Under the pieces are notes generated by a model, which did not search any database, was not told the DNA's origin, and saw only the letters and a list, made by a program, of their open reading frames with translations. From assembly GCA_013361525.1 (NCBI GenBank), contig JABFXY010000162.1, forward strand, positions 1-64,000: DNA of 64,000 nt, read 5' to 3'. Each line of letters starts with the position of its first letter. Position 1 is the first letter of the stretch. Shown here piece by piece: positions 42,512 through 50,673 of this stretch. Source of the DNA: Polyangiaceae bacterium. GTDB taxonomy: Bacteria > Myxococcota_A > Polyangia > Polyangiales > Polyangiaceae. The position numbers were made by a program, and so were the translations under genes.

Positions 42512-44527
42512 TCAGGGATTGAAGTGTACGACGGGGGAATCGATCACGATGGTGCTGCGGGTGACGGTAATCGAGGACTCGCCCACCTCGAACCGCACCG
42601 CTTCCTCGCTCTTGATCGAGATGCCTTCCTTCGCCTTGTAGTCGATCGTCCCTTCGCACTTGATTTGATGATCCGACAGGACCGTCAATGCGATGTTCTT
42701 GTCGACGCGCTCCTCGCGTAGCTTGCCGACAACGATTTGTTGGTCTCGGAAGACGCGGAGGTACTGCGACTCCTTCACCTCGATCTTCTGCTTGTTCTTG
42801 ATATGGAGCAGGTCGTCGCCGCCGACGAAGCAGCCGCGGTAGTTGCCGATGACGGCGGTCCACTTGTTCTTGACGAGGATGTTCAGGTCCTTGCGCGCCT
42901 CGAGATAGGTAATCTCCTGCCCCTGGCTGTCGCCTACGACGAAGGCGTTTTGCTGGAGGAACGCGTCTCGGTAGCTCTCCGGCGGGTTCGCGGCGAACGC
43001 GGGGTCCGACCAGCTTCTCCGGAAGACGTCCTCGAAGCTGTGCGACGGATATCCATCGGAGGCGCCGGCGACCAAGTGCGGAGACGACTTGCCGATGAGG
43101 GCTGTCAGGCGTTTGCCTTCGGGCAGGCGATAGGGCGGTGGCTGCGACTCGGTGAAGACGCGGCCCACGACGACCGGCCGATCCGGATCGCCGCCGAGGA
43201 ACTCCACGAGGACCTCTTGCCCGACGCGCGGCAACACGACACCGCCGAACCCGGCGCCGGCCCAAGGCTGGTTGGTCGGCACCCAACAAGAGCTGCTCTC
43301 GTTTCGACCGCTCTCGCGATCCCAGTGGAAGTGGACGCGAACGCGGGCGTACTCGTCGGTGTGGATCTCGTCGACGGAGCCGCCGACGACGGTTGCGCTC
43401 TCGATGCCCGGGGCACGCGGCTTCGGCGTGACGGTTTGCGGGCGAAACGGAAGCTCGGTCGAAACCGACTCGACGGCGACGCGCCAATCCTGATTGTGCT
43501 CCCCTTCGAGGACCGCCGACGTCGCGAGGAGCGTGCCTTGTCCGACGAGGGGGTGTGGGTGGCTCGCAATGCTGAGGATCGAGCCGGGCCCCAGGACGAG
43601 GACGTTCGAGTCGAAGCGTACCGTCTTCGCGTCCTGGCGCTTTCCGTGGAGTCGATTCTGTGTCTTCTGTTGTCCGGCGCCTTCATCGGTCCGCGTCACG
43701 CCACGATCGTCGGCGCTCGGCGTGCTCCCGCCGCTACCGCCCTCATAGAGGAACGCGCCGGGCTCGTAATCGAATTGCTCGAGCAGCCCCTCCGGAGCGA
43801 GGCCGCCGGTCGCGGACAGCCGGGGCTGCGAGACGCTCGGCTTGCGGTAGTCGAGATCCCCAATCGTCATCTTCCCCGGCCGGACTCGCTGGCCGACGGC
43901 GAGCTTCGTGACGAAGTTTCCGTCGGTGACCCCGGGATGATCGTGAAAGCGTAGAGCGGCGTGCTCGACGTCGCCTTGCTCGGGGTGGTCCGACAGGACC
44001 ATCGTCGACTCCCCCTCGGCGTCCTCGAAAAAGAAGCTGATGCCCGCATCTTCGAGCATTCGGCAAACGAACGTGAAGTCGCTCTCGCCGTATTGGACTC
44101 GGTATTTGCGCGGCTTGTGCAGCGCGCGATCGACCTCCACCCGGTGGGCGATGCCCCACTCGCCGAGGATCTGCGCCACGATGTCGATCTCCGGCTTGTA
44201 TTGAAAGACTCGGTAGTTCTTCCGCAGCGTCATCAGGTACGCGCGCGGCGCGAGCGTCAGGGTGTAGGTCGCGAGCCCATCGCTGTCGACACGGACCTGA
44301 TCCATCTCGATGCAGACACCGCGCCACGTCTTCGTCGATAGGAGCGTACCGAGCGAAAAGCTCGCGTCGTTTCCGATGACGTCGTCGAATTCGATATCCA
44401 GATTGGAGGATACGACTTGGAGCTGGACGACGAAGAGTCGGCTCATCCGGTCTTCGACGCGAAAGCGCCGCACATCCAGAGGGTCACCGCTCGCGATGCT
44501 CGCTGTTGCCTGATTCGTCATTGCCAC
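42512..44527 (-). CDS. vgrG: Type VI secretion spike protein VgrG
   Basis: A 671-residue VgrG. Start GTG 44527 has GAGG 6 bases upstream; ATG 44521 is an alternative. Features are the gp27-like base with F-R-V-E-D-R-M-S-R-L-F and Y-R-V-Q-Y-G-E-S-D-F-T-F-V, the OB-domain signature E-I-H-T-D-E-Y-A-R-V-R-V-H-F-H-W-D-R, and G-G-D-P-D-R-P-V-V-V-G-R-V-F. A short needle ends directly at V-V-H-F-N-P with no extra domain. The region between OB and needle differs from the other two (H-S-F-E-D-V-F-R-R-S-W-S-D), so it is a diverged paralogue, not a recent copy. The prePAAR gene ends 14 bases upstream, which suggests this VgrG is the partner of that PAAR tip. Confidence 0.92.
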   Translation of the reverse strand: MAMTNQATASIASGDPLDVRRFRVEDRMSRLFVVQLQVVSSNLDIEFDDVIGNDASFSLGTLLSTKTWRGVCIEMDQVRVDSDGLATYTLTLAPRAYLMTLRKNYRVFQYKPEIDIVAQILGEWGIAHRVEVDRALHKPRKYRVQYGESDFTFVCRMLEDAGISFFFEDAEGESTMVLSDHPEQGDVEHAALRFHDHPGVTDGNFVTKLAVGQRVRPGKMTIGDLDYRKPSVSQPRLSATGGLAPEGLLEQFDYEPGAFLYEGGSGGSTPSADDRGVTRTDEGAGQQKTQNRLHGKRQDAKTVRFDSNVLVLGPGSILSIASHPHPLVGQGTLLATSAVLEGEHNQDWRVAVESVSTELPFRPQTVTPKPRAPGIESATVVGGSVDEIHTDEYARVRVHFHWDRESGRNESSSCWVPTNQPWAGAGFGGVVLPRVGQEVLVEFLGGDPDRPVVVGRVFTESQPPPYRLPEGKRLTALIGKSSPHLVAGASDGYPSHSFEDVFRRSWSDPAFAANPPESYRDAFLQQNAFVVGDSQGQEITYLEARKDLNILVKNKWTAVIGNYRGCFVGGDDLLHIKNKQKIEVKESQYLRVFRDQQIVVGKLREERVDKNIALTVLSDHQIKCEGTIDYKAKEGISIKSEEAVRFEVGESSITVTRSTIVIDSPVVHFNP

Positions 44528-44541
44528 GGCTCACCTCATTG

Positions 44542-45195
44542 TCATTCGAAGACGGAAGACCACAGCTTGTCGAGGGCGGCGTCCCCGGTCGTCTTGCCGA
44601 CCTCCTCGAAGAAAGAGCTCAAGCCGTTGCGGGCTTCGTTCCCGAGGTTGATACCGATGAATGCGTATTTCACGACGTCCTGAAGCGCGTGAGAGCGCTC
44701 GCTACGCGTCGCCAGCGGCCCGCCGATGAAGACATCGTCCGACCCGGTCGCGATCTTTCCGGAGCAGCTCTCGGTCGTGTCGCCGACGCGTGCGGCAGGC
44801 TTCTGATTGAAGGATACCCACTTGCTGCCGTGCTTCACCTTGTCGTTGTGGCAGCGAGTCGGGTCGTGCGGGCCGCCGCGTGCCGCCGGCTTCCGATTGA
44901 TGCCCACGTTGTTCGAGCCCTTGTCGATCGCGGGGATCGGCGAGCCCGTCATGGCCTGACCGAGTTGATCGGCCGCGATGTCGACGATCTGTCCGACCGC
45001 ATATTCGATGACGATGCTCGCGACGAACAGCCCTATGCCGGCCGGCGTCGTGAAGAAGAGGACGGCTCTGACGATTTGCGTCCCGCGCCAGATGAAGGCG
45101 ACCTCGGTCCCGACCGCCCCGAGGATGCGCAGCAATTGGCTGGCGTCGTGGGTAATGAGGTCTTCCTTCCGCGCGGCTTTGATGAGCTCAGCCAT
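44542..45195 (-). CDS. prePAAR-PAAR tip protein with membrane segment (T6SS effector-like)
   Basis: A 217-residue protein from ATG 45195, overlapping the chaperone gene upstream by 8 bases. The N-terminus carries A7-A-R-K-E-D12-L-I-T-H16, an exact match to the prePAAR motif A-A-R-x-x-D-x-x-x-H. A hydrophobic segment spans about 42-66 (A-V-L-F-F-T-T-P-A-G-I-G-L-F-V-A-S). The PAAR domain spans about 84-160, with P-A-A-R twice, His/Cys ligand candidates (G-G-P-H-D, T-R-C-H, S-C-S-G) and D-D-V-F-I-G-G. Family knowledge: prePAAR proteins with membrane helices need Eag/DUF1795 chaperones, which are adjacent here. The C-terminal 55 residues match no known toxin. It is either a small pore-forming-type effector or a carrier. 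Confidence 0.85.
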   Translation of the reverse strand: MAELIKAARKEDLITHDASQLLRILGAVGTEVAFIWRGTQIVRAVLFFTTPAGIGLFVASIVIEYAVGQIVDIAADQLGQAMTGSPIPAIDKGSNNVGINRKPAARGGPHDPTRCHNDKVKHGSKWVSFNQKPAARVGDTTESCSGKIATGSDDVFIGGPLATRSERSHALQDVVKYAFIGINLGNEARNGLSSFFEEVGKTTGDAALDKLWSSVFE

Positions 45196-45610
45196 GTAGG
45201 GCCTCGATCGGTTGGTTGGGTTGGTACGACGCGAGGAACGACTCGGCGACGGTCCAGGCGATCTGCTCGGACGCGCGGGGGGACCGCACCCGGAATACCC
45301 ACATGGTCCCGGCGATCGGCCAAAAGACGCTCAGCTCGAAGCGATTGACCGAGCCGCCGACGCGATGGGCGAGAAACTGGGCACCAGGCGCCGGGCGATC
45401 CAGCGACCGCCGCTCCACGACTTCGTATTCGGGCGCGCCGAGGCGGAACGTCTCGATCGCCTTGTCGACCTTACCGGTGAATGCCTCGACGGCGCACATG
45501 GGACCGATGACGACGTGGACGTCCCCGTTTTCGTAGACGTATCCCGTCTCGTCGACCCAATCGTCGTCGACCTCGAAGACACATTCGGTGCAGGTGCGGA
45601 TGGCGGTCAT
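45188..45610 (-). CDS. DUF1795/DcrB-type Eag chaperone (second copy)
   Basis: A 140-residue protein starting at ATG 45610, which overlaps the previous stop by 4 bases (ATGA). Its stop overlaps the PAAR gene by 8 bases. The N-terminal part contains two C-x2-C-like cysteines (C-T-E-C) and a W-V-D-E-T-G-Y-V-Y. The rest has the DUF1795 pattern: a hydrophobic core V-V-I-G-P-M-C-A-V, K-A-I-E-T-F-R-L, R-S-L-D-R-P-A-P-G-A-Q-F-L-A-H-R and W-V-F-R-V-R. Family members bind the transmembrane helices of prePAAR effectors. This copy is more diverged than the one before it, so its assignment is less certain. Confidence 0.65.
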   Translation of the reverse strand: MTAIRTCTECVFEVDDDWVDETGYVYENGDVHVVIGPMCAVEAFTGKVDKAIETFRLGAPEYEVVERRSLDRPAPGAQFLAHRVGGSVNRFELSVFWPIAGTMWVFRVRSPRASEQIAWTVAESFLASYQPNQPIEALHG

Positions 45611-46023
45611 CGTTCCCAAAAGCGAAGGCTGTGGAGGGTCCGCTCGACGCGAGCATCGATGTCCGCCCGCGCGGGAAACGGGCCGGACCATTGAAAGCTG
45701 AGGACTTGCCCGTAGTAGGGGACACACACGATTCGGTGATAGAGCGCCTTGGTGCCCTGCCGGGCGAGGATGCTCACGTCCTCCGCGTCGGCAGAGCCGA
45801 AGTACCGGACCTCGCTCCGCAGAATCTGCTTTTCGGTATCGGCCGGAGCCGGCACCGACATCACCAGCTGCTCGATGCTCATATCTTCGGCCCGTGCGGG
45901 GCTTCGAGAGATCACGAACGCGGAGTCGGGGTCGTTCTTGCGCCGAAACAGGTGAATCGTCCGCTCCGCCCATTCGTCGCCGGGCAGGGTGAAGCGGAAG
46001 GCGTTCGTGGAAAACGAGCTCAC
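45607..46023 (-). CDS. DUF1795/DcrB-type Eag chaperone (first copy)
   Basis: A 138-residue protein starting at GTG 46023, which overlaps the ATPase stop by 4 bases (GTGA). Longer frames to 46971 are antisense-like readings of the ATPase gene. Features typical of DUF1795 are F-R-F-T-L-P-G-D-E-W-A-E-R-T-I-H at the N-terminus, S-A-F-V-I-S-R-S and a central S-I-E-Q-L-V. A C-terminal strand with L-S-F-Q-W follows, then R-V-E-R-T-L-H-S-L. It lacks a signal peptide, so it is cytoplasmic, as expected for Eag chaperones that hold a prePAAR effector before loading onto VgrG. Two Eag-like genes next to one prePAAR gene is unusual. Confidence 0.75.
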   Translation of the reverse strand: MSSFSTNAFRFTLPGDEWAERTIHLFRRKNDPDSAFVISRSPARAEDMSIEQLVMSVPAPADTEKQILRSEVRYFGSADAEDVSILARQGTKALYHRIVCVPYYGQVLSFQWSGPFPARADIDARVERTLHSLRFWER

Positions 46024-46925
46024 GGGAGCACCACGAGGTTGCCCACTTCGGGCATCGCCGCGACGGCGCGCGACGCGGTCGCCACGATGATCTGCGTGCG
46101 GTTCGTCCAACGGCAGAGCGCGCGGACCAAATCGATCGCGCCCTCGTCCCCAAAGCCGATCTCCGGCGCGTCCACCATGACGATCGAATCGACGATGGGC
46201 GCCTTGGCGGTGTAGAGCGCCATGATGAATGCGTGACGCTCGGAGGAGCTGAGCTGGGCGTAGCTGCGCTCGGTGTTGGTGTCGCGGTTGCGAATGACGG
46301 GGACGAAGGAGACGCCCGTACGGCGAAGCCCGACGATCTCGAGGTGCGGGAAGAGCTCCGAGTAGCGGGCGGCGCCGAGCTCGCGGGCGGCGCGCTTCTC
46401 GGGTTGGTCGAGAAGATCGTAGAGGTCGGCGAACTTCGAGTTTCGTGTCGAAAGTCGCTCGGCGAAGGCCGTCTCCGCAGCGCCGAAGCTCACCGGCCCC
46501 GACAGATCCCGCGTGTCGTGGAAGTAGTGGATGGATCCGGCGTCCGGGGCGGGGGGCTGCGTGAGCAGCGCCTTGAGGACCCGGGGCGGCTCGGGCGGGG
46601 CGAGCGATTTGCCCAGAATCGATTCGCTCGAAAGAAATGCCTCGGGCAGAGCTGCGCGGACCTGCTCGTTGTCGCTTACCTCCCAATCGAGCCGTACCTT
46701 GGCAGCCCCGGTCGGACTGCCGACGAGGGAATCCCATCGTCCGTCCGGCGTGCCGTAGGCTCCGATATTCTCTTTCGAGGCGGCGATCGTATCGAGGAAC
46801 GTGGTCTTGCCGCGCGTGTAACCACCGCGCACCACCACGAGGTCGGTGTTGTTGGACTTCGGGAGGTCCTGCCTCAGACCATCGAGGCCGCGAATACCCA
46901 TGAAGGAGAACGATCGGAGTCTCAT
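46020..46925 (-). CDS. RecF/OLD-like AAA ATPase inside the T6SS operon
   Basis: A 301-residue ABC-type ATPase from ATG 46925, 38 bases after the VgrG upstream. Walker A is G34-G-Y-T-R-G-K-T41. The signature region is Q-L-S-S-S-E-R (224-230). Walker B is I-V-M-V-D252-A-P-E-I, with Ala253 at the position of the usual catalytic Glu. The switch region I-I-V-A-T-A-S has no His. The insertion between Walker A and signature (about 180 residues) is shorter than in SMC/RecN and recalls AAA_15/AAA_21 stand-alone ATPases. Its stop overlaps the first chaperone gene by 4 bases, so expression is tied to cargo loading. Role in type VI secretion unknown; immunity, sorting or assembly control are possible. 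Confidence 0.75.
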   Translation of the reverse strand: MRLRSFSFMGIRGLDGLRQDLPKSNNTDLVVVRGGYTRGKTTFLDTIAASKENIGAYGTPDGRWDSLVGSPTGAAKVRLDWEVSDNEQVRAALPEAFLSSESILGKSLAPPEPPRVLKALLTQPPAPDAGSIHYFHDTRDLSGPVSFGAAETAFAERLSTRNSKFADLYDLLDQPEKRAARELGAARYSELFPHLEIVGLRRTGVSFVPVIRNRDTNTERSYAQLSSSERHAFIMALYTAKAPIVDSIVMVDAPEIGFGDEGAIDLVRALCRWTNRTQIIVATASRAVAAMPEVGNLVVLP

Positions 46926-46963
46926 GCGCGCATCTTCCTATCGGAGGCCGATGAGGCGACCGA

Positions 46964-49030
46964 CTATCCACCAGCCTGTTTGGGATCGAGGCTCACCCTC
47001 GCCGATTTGACGGTGATCGAACCGGGCTCGATGACGATCGAGCTGTCTTTGACCACGAGCTCGATGCGTTCGTCGCTCTTGATCCCCACCGTTTTGGTCG
47101 CGCTGCGGGTCTGAAGCAAGACGACCTTGTCGCTCGTCACCTCGAGCCCTTCGTCACCCACTTCGAGATAGGACGTGCCTTGCACCTCCTCCGCGCGTGC
47201 ACCTTTGACGGTCAGGTATTGGTTGTTCTTGATCCGAATGCCCTGGCTCTGTTGGATGTAGGTGCTCTGTCGGTGGCCGACCTCGAGTTGATCGTCGGTG
47301 CCGACGAGCGTGCCGCGCTGGTTGCGGACGACGGTACGCCACGTGTTCTTCACCACGAGATTGAGGTCTTTTTGAGCCTGGATATAAAAGGTCTCGCGGT
47401 AGGCGAAGTCTTGGAATTTCATCCCGCTGCCATTCCAGCTGTGGTCGCCGCCCGCGGGGGAAATCGCCTGGAAGGGGCCGCTCGTGACGGCTGTGTTGAT
47501 GTCGCTCGGTGACATGGGTGTCCCGTCACCGAGGAGGCTCGAGGGAGCGCCCGCCGTTCCGCCGTCGGCCGCGCCCATCACGATTCTGGGTGTCGACTCG
47601 CTGATGATGCCGGACACCTCTTTGTATTGCGGCAGCTTGTCCGGGGGTGGATTCGTCTCGGTGAAGACGCGCCCGACGACGATGGGTCGATCCGGATCGC
47701 CGCCTAGGAAGTCGACCAACACCTCTTGACCGATGCGCGGCAGATTGACGCCCCCGAATCCGGCGCCCGCCCACGGTTGGCACGTCGGGAGCCAACACGA
47801 GCTGTTTTGATTACGCCGGCTTTCGCGGTCCCAATGGAAATGGACGCGGACGCGCCCGTATTCGTCCGTGTGGATTTCTTCGCTGGACGGGCCGACGACC
47901 GTCGCGCTCTCGAGCAACGCCTTGGGCTTCGGCGTGACGGGCTCTGGGCGATACGGAACCTCCGTCGGAGCCGTCTCGAGCTCGACACGCCACGTCTCGT
48001 TGTGCTCGCCGGCGATCTTGCTCGACAGCACGAGCAGCGTCGAAGAAAGCAAACGATGAGGGTGGTCGGCCACACCGAGGACCGAGCCGGGCGCGAGCTC
48101 GAGGACGTTCGACTCGAGCTTCACGCGCTTTCCGCTGCTCCGTTTCGCCATGAGTCGATTGTGGGCTTTGCGAGCACCGGCGTGCTCGTCGGTTCGCGAA
48201 GCGCCGCGATCGTCGGCCGTGGGCGTATTGCCCCTTCCCGAGCCTTGATAAAGAAACGCGCCGGGCTCGTAGTCGAACTGCTCGAGCGCCTGCTCTTGAG
48301 GCAGCCCGCCCGTCGCGCTCAGGATGGGCTGCGCCGTGCTCTGCCGGCGGTAGTCGAGGTCACCAATCGTCATCTTCGCGGGCTTCACGCCTTGCTTGAC
48401 GGCGACCTTCGTGACGAACGACCCGTCCACGACTTCCGGTTTGTCGTGAAAACGGATCGCCGGATGAGCGACGTCGCGAGCCTGCGGCTCGTCGTCGAGC
48501 ACCATCACCGTGCCGTCGGGTGAGGGCTCGAAGAAGAACGAAATGCCGGCGTCTTCGAGCATGCGCCGAATGAAGGTGAAGTCGGACTCGCCGTATTGGA
48601 CGCGGAACTTCCGCGGTTTGTGCGAGCCCTGCGCGACCATTGCGTCGTGCGAGACGCCCCACTCTTCCAGGATCTGTTTGACGATGTCGATCTCCGACAT
48701 GAACTGGAAGACGCGATAGTTCTTGCGCTGCGTGAGGAGCCACGCACGCGGCGCGATGACGAGCGCGTACGTGGCGAGGCCCTCGGCGTCGACACGCACC
48801 TGCTCCATCTCGATGCAGATGCCGGTGTACGTCTGGCTCGAGAACGCCGTCTCGATGACGAAGCTCGCCTCCTGCCCGATGACCTCGTCGAGCGCGACGC
48901 CGAGGTTCTCCGAAACCACGCGAAGCCGAATCGAAAAGAGCTCGCTCATGCGCTGCGTGATGGCGAAGCTGCGCACGTCGAGGTCGTCTCCGCTCGCGAC
49001 CTGGACTCGAACCTGGTTGTCGCCGGTCAT
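46964..49030 (-). CDS. vgrG: Type VI secretion spike protein VgrG
   Basis: A 688-residue VgrG from ATG 49030, with G-A-G-rich sequence upstream; the frame is open to 49093 but that part lacks homology. Visible parts are the gp27 base with F-R-V-Q-Y-G-E-S-D-F-T-F-I, Y-E-P-G-A-F-L-Y-Q-G-S-G, the OB-domain signature E-I-H-T-D-E-Y-G-R-V-R-V-H-F-H-W-D, and Y-K-E-V-S-G-I-I-S-E-S-T-P-R. The beta-helical needle ends V-S-L-D-P-K-Q-A-G-G, with no additional domain. It is closest to the 778-residue VgrG in the region between OB and needle (M-S-P-S-D-I-N-T-A-V and W-N-G-S-G-M-K). The JAMM peptidase stop is 171 bases upstream, enough room for a promoter. Confidence 0.92.
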   Translation of the reverse strand: MTGDNQVRVQVASGDDLDVRSFAITQRMSELFSIRLRVVSENLGVALDEVIGQEASFVIETAFSSQTYTGICIEMEQVRVDAEGLATYALVIAPRAWLLTQRKNYRVFQFMSEIDIVKQILEEWGVSHDAMVAQGSHKPRKFRVQYGESDFTFIRRMLEDAGISFFFEPSPDGTVMVLDDEPQARDVAHPAIRFHDKPEVVDGSFVTKVAVKQGVKPAKMTIGDLDYRRQSTAQPILSATGGLPQEQALEQFDYEPGAFLYQGSGRGNTPTADDRGASRTDEHAGARKAHNRLMAKRSSGKRVKLESNVLELAPGSVLGVADHPHRLLSSTLLVLSSKIAGEHNETWRVELETAPTEVPYRPEPVTPKPKALLESATVVGPSSEEIHTDEYGRVRVHFHWDRESRRNQNSSCWLPTCQPWAGAGFGGVNLPRIGQEVLVDFLGGDPDRPIVVGRVFTETNPPPDKLPQYKEVSGIISESTPRIVMGAADGGTAGAPSSLLGDGTPMSPSDINTAVTSGPFQAISPAGGDHSWNGSGMKFQDFAYRETFYIQAQKDLNLVVKNTWRTVVRNQRGTLVGTDDQLEVGHRQSTYIQQSQGIRIKNNQYLTVKGARAEEVQGTSYLEVGDEGLEVTSDKVVLLQTRSATKTVGIKSDERIELVVKDSSIVIEPGSITVKSARVSLDPKQAGG

Positions 49031-49201
49031 CTTCTCGCTCCCCGTCGGCTTTCCCCCACTGCCTCGTTGCAGCGGGCCCCGCCCCGTCTGCAAAGCCGAG
49101 GCCCGGGAAACCCTGCTTCACCGACGCCGCGAACGCAGGCCTAACGAGGCCGGCCTTCGCTTCGAGCGCAATCGATTGCGCATCTTGCGCATGACAGCGG
49201 G

Positions 49202-49756
49202 TCAAACGACGTCGAAGGTCGTCGCCTCGAAACGCCCGGTGCGCCAGATGTACAGTCGGTGTTCGGCGACGTAGGGGCCGTTCTCTCCTGCCAACACACT
49301 CGTCACCAAAAAGGCGAGCGGCCACGACGGGCCGGCGCCGAGGGTCGCCGCTCCACCTGCAAATGCAGGAGCGATGCCGCCCGACAGCACCGCGGCGTCC
49401 GTCCCGCTGAGCTCGGCGCTCGCGTCGAGGTGCGAGTGGTACAGCACCTTGACCGGGGTGCCCTCACGAATTCCGTCGGCGATGGCGCGCTCGAGCGTTC
49501 GCGCATGGAATGCGAAGAAGGTTCGCGCCGTGTGAAAGAAGGCAACGGGATCGCGCTCGTGCAAGACCTTCGCGAGGTTCTCGATGGTCGCCACGCGATC
49601 ACAGAGAAGCGGCTCGGCCGTGGGGCCTGCGAGGTAACCGCAGGCCTCTTCGTCGGCGACGTATCCGGCAATCGCTTTGTGCTCGAGGTCGACGATCGCC
49701 GCTCGGGTGATACGCAAGCCACCCGCGATCCACGGCGAGCTCTGCAGCCAATCCAC
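49202..49756 (-). CDS. JAMM/MPN+ metallopeptidase
   Basis: A 184-residue protein, start taken as GTG 49756, which begins 55 bases after the aquaporin stop; TTG 49885 and GTG 49870 are upstream in-frame options that would overlap aquaporin. The full JAMM zinc motif is present: Glu36 or Glu37 (D-E-E-A-C-G-Y-L-A-G) and H107-x-H109-x7-S117-x2-D120. It is therefore a predicted active zinc isopeptidase or peptidase. Prokaryotic JAB proteins act on ubiquitin-like C-termini or in cofactor sulfur transfer, and phage tail assembly proteins of lambda K type also carry this domain. Position just upstream of a VgrG makes a tail-spike-related role plausible. No ubiquitin-like or E1-like gene is adjacent. 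Confidence 0.8.
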   Translation of the reverse strand: MDWLQSSPWIAGGLRITRAAIVDLEHKAIAGYVADEEACGYLAGPTAEPLLCDRVATIENLAKVLHERDPVAFFHTARTFFAFHARTLERAIADGIREGTPVKVLYHSHLDASAELSGTDAAVLSGGIAPAFAGGAATLGAGPSWPLAFLVTSVLAGENGPYVAEHRLYIWRTGRFEATTFDVV

Positions 49757-49811
49757 GACGCGACGATCGCTCGAATCGGGCGCGTCGCCAAGAGGATCGC
49801 GGCTCGAAACC

Positions 49812-50513
49812 TCAGCGCTTCGCGTCGTCGGCTTGCAACCAACGCGCGAGCCCGCCGGCAGCGACGGCACCGGCGATCGGAGCAATCCAAAACAGCCAGA
49901 GCTGCGACAGGGCCCAGCCTCCGACGAAGATCGCGGGGCCGGTGCTGCGCGCGGGATTCACGGACAGGTTGGTGATCGGAATGCCGATGAGGTGTACGAG
50001 CGTGAGGGTGAGCCCGATCGGAATGCCCGCAAAACCTTGAGGCGCCCGGGGGCTCGTCGCGCCGAGGATGACGGTCAGGAAGATGAACGTGAGGACGATC
50101 TCGGCGACGAGCGCCGCGTTCAAACCGTAATGTCCGGGGGAATGGTCGCCGAAGCCGTTCGCGGCGAGCCCGCCCGTCGCGGCGTCGTAACCGCCGGGCT
50201 GTCCCTTCAACAAGAAAAGCAGGAGAGCGGCGGCGAGGATCGCGCCGACGAGCTGAGCCGCGACATACCCGGGCAGCTCCTTCCATGAAAACCGCCCGGA
50301 GGCCGCGAGCCCGAAGGACACTGCCGGGTTGAGGTGACAACCGGATATGTGCCCGAAGGCAAAGGCACACCCGAGCACGGTCAGGCCGAAGGCGAGCGAG
50401 ACGCCGTGCAACCCGATCCCGACGCCCGGAAACGCCGCAGCGAACACGGCGCTTCCACAACCGCCAAAGACCAAGATGAACGTGCCGATGAGCTCCGCGG
50501 TAAGTTTCTTCAT
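49812..50513 (-). CDS. aqpZ: Aquaporin Z
   Basis: A 233-residue inner-membrane water channel from ATG 50513 (M-K-K-L-T-A-E-L-I-G-T-F); the frame is open to 50555 but that adds a charged non-conserved tail. Six membrane segments and both NPA half-helices are visible: G-C-H-L-N-P-A-V-S (about residue 63) and S-V-N-P-A-R-S-T-G (about 190). The second-half segment L-V-H-L-I-G-I-P-I-T-N-L-S-V-N-P-A-R places His, Thr and Arg as in the narrow, water-selective filter of AqpZ rather than the glycerol type. Sits between the JAMM gene and a divergent lipoprotein. No link to the T6SS operon is claimed. Confidence 0.93.
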   Translation of the reverse strand: MKKLTAELIGTFILVFGGCGSAVFAAAFPGVGIGLHGVSLAFGLTVLGCAFAFGHISGCHLNPAVSFGLAASGRFSWKELPGYVAAQLVGAILAAALLLFLLKGQPGGYDAATGGLAANGFGDHSPGHYGLNAALVAEIVLTFIFLTVILGATSPRAPQGFAGIPIGLTLTLVHLIGIPITNLSVNPARSTGPAIFVGGWALSQLWLFWIAPIAGAVAAGGLARWLQADDAKR

Positions 50514-50673
50514 TTGGTGCACGAGCCTATCGCGCTCGTGGCGCGTTTTCACCATTGTCGGCGTACGCGGTTTTCTGGCTCAATGCCTGCGATCGACTCG
50601 TTCACGCACATGTCTCTACGCGTCTCGGGCACCCGGATTGTCGCGGGCGGCCGAAGCGTTGACGGGGGAAACA

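Noticed and set aside
40163..49030. Prophage or contractile injection (PVC-like) cluster
   Set aside because: Only VgrG/PAAR/chaperone parts are present, with no sheath, tube, baseplate or tail-fibre genes, so a T6SS cargo operon fits better.
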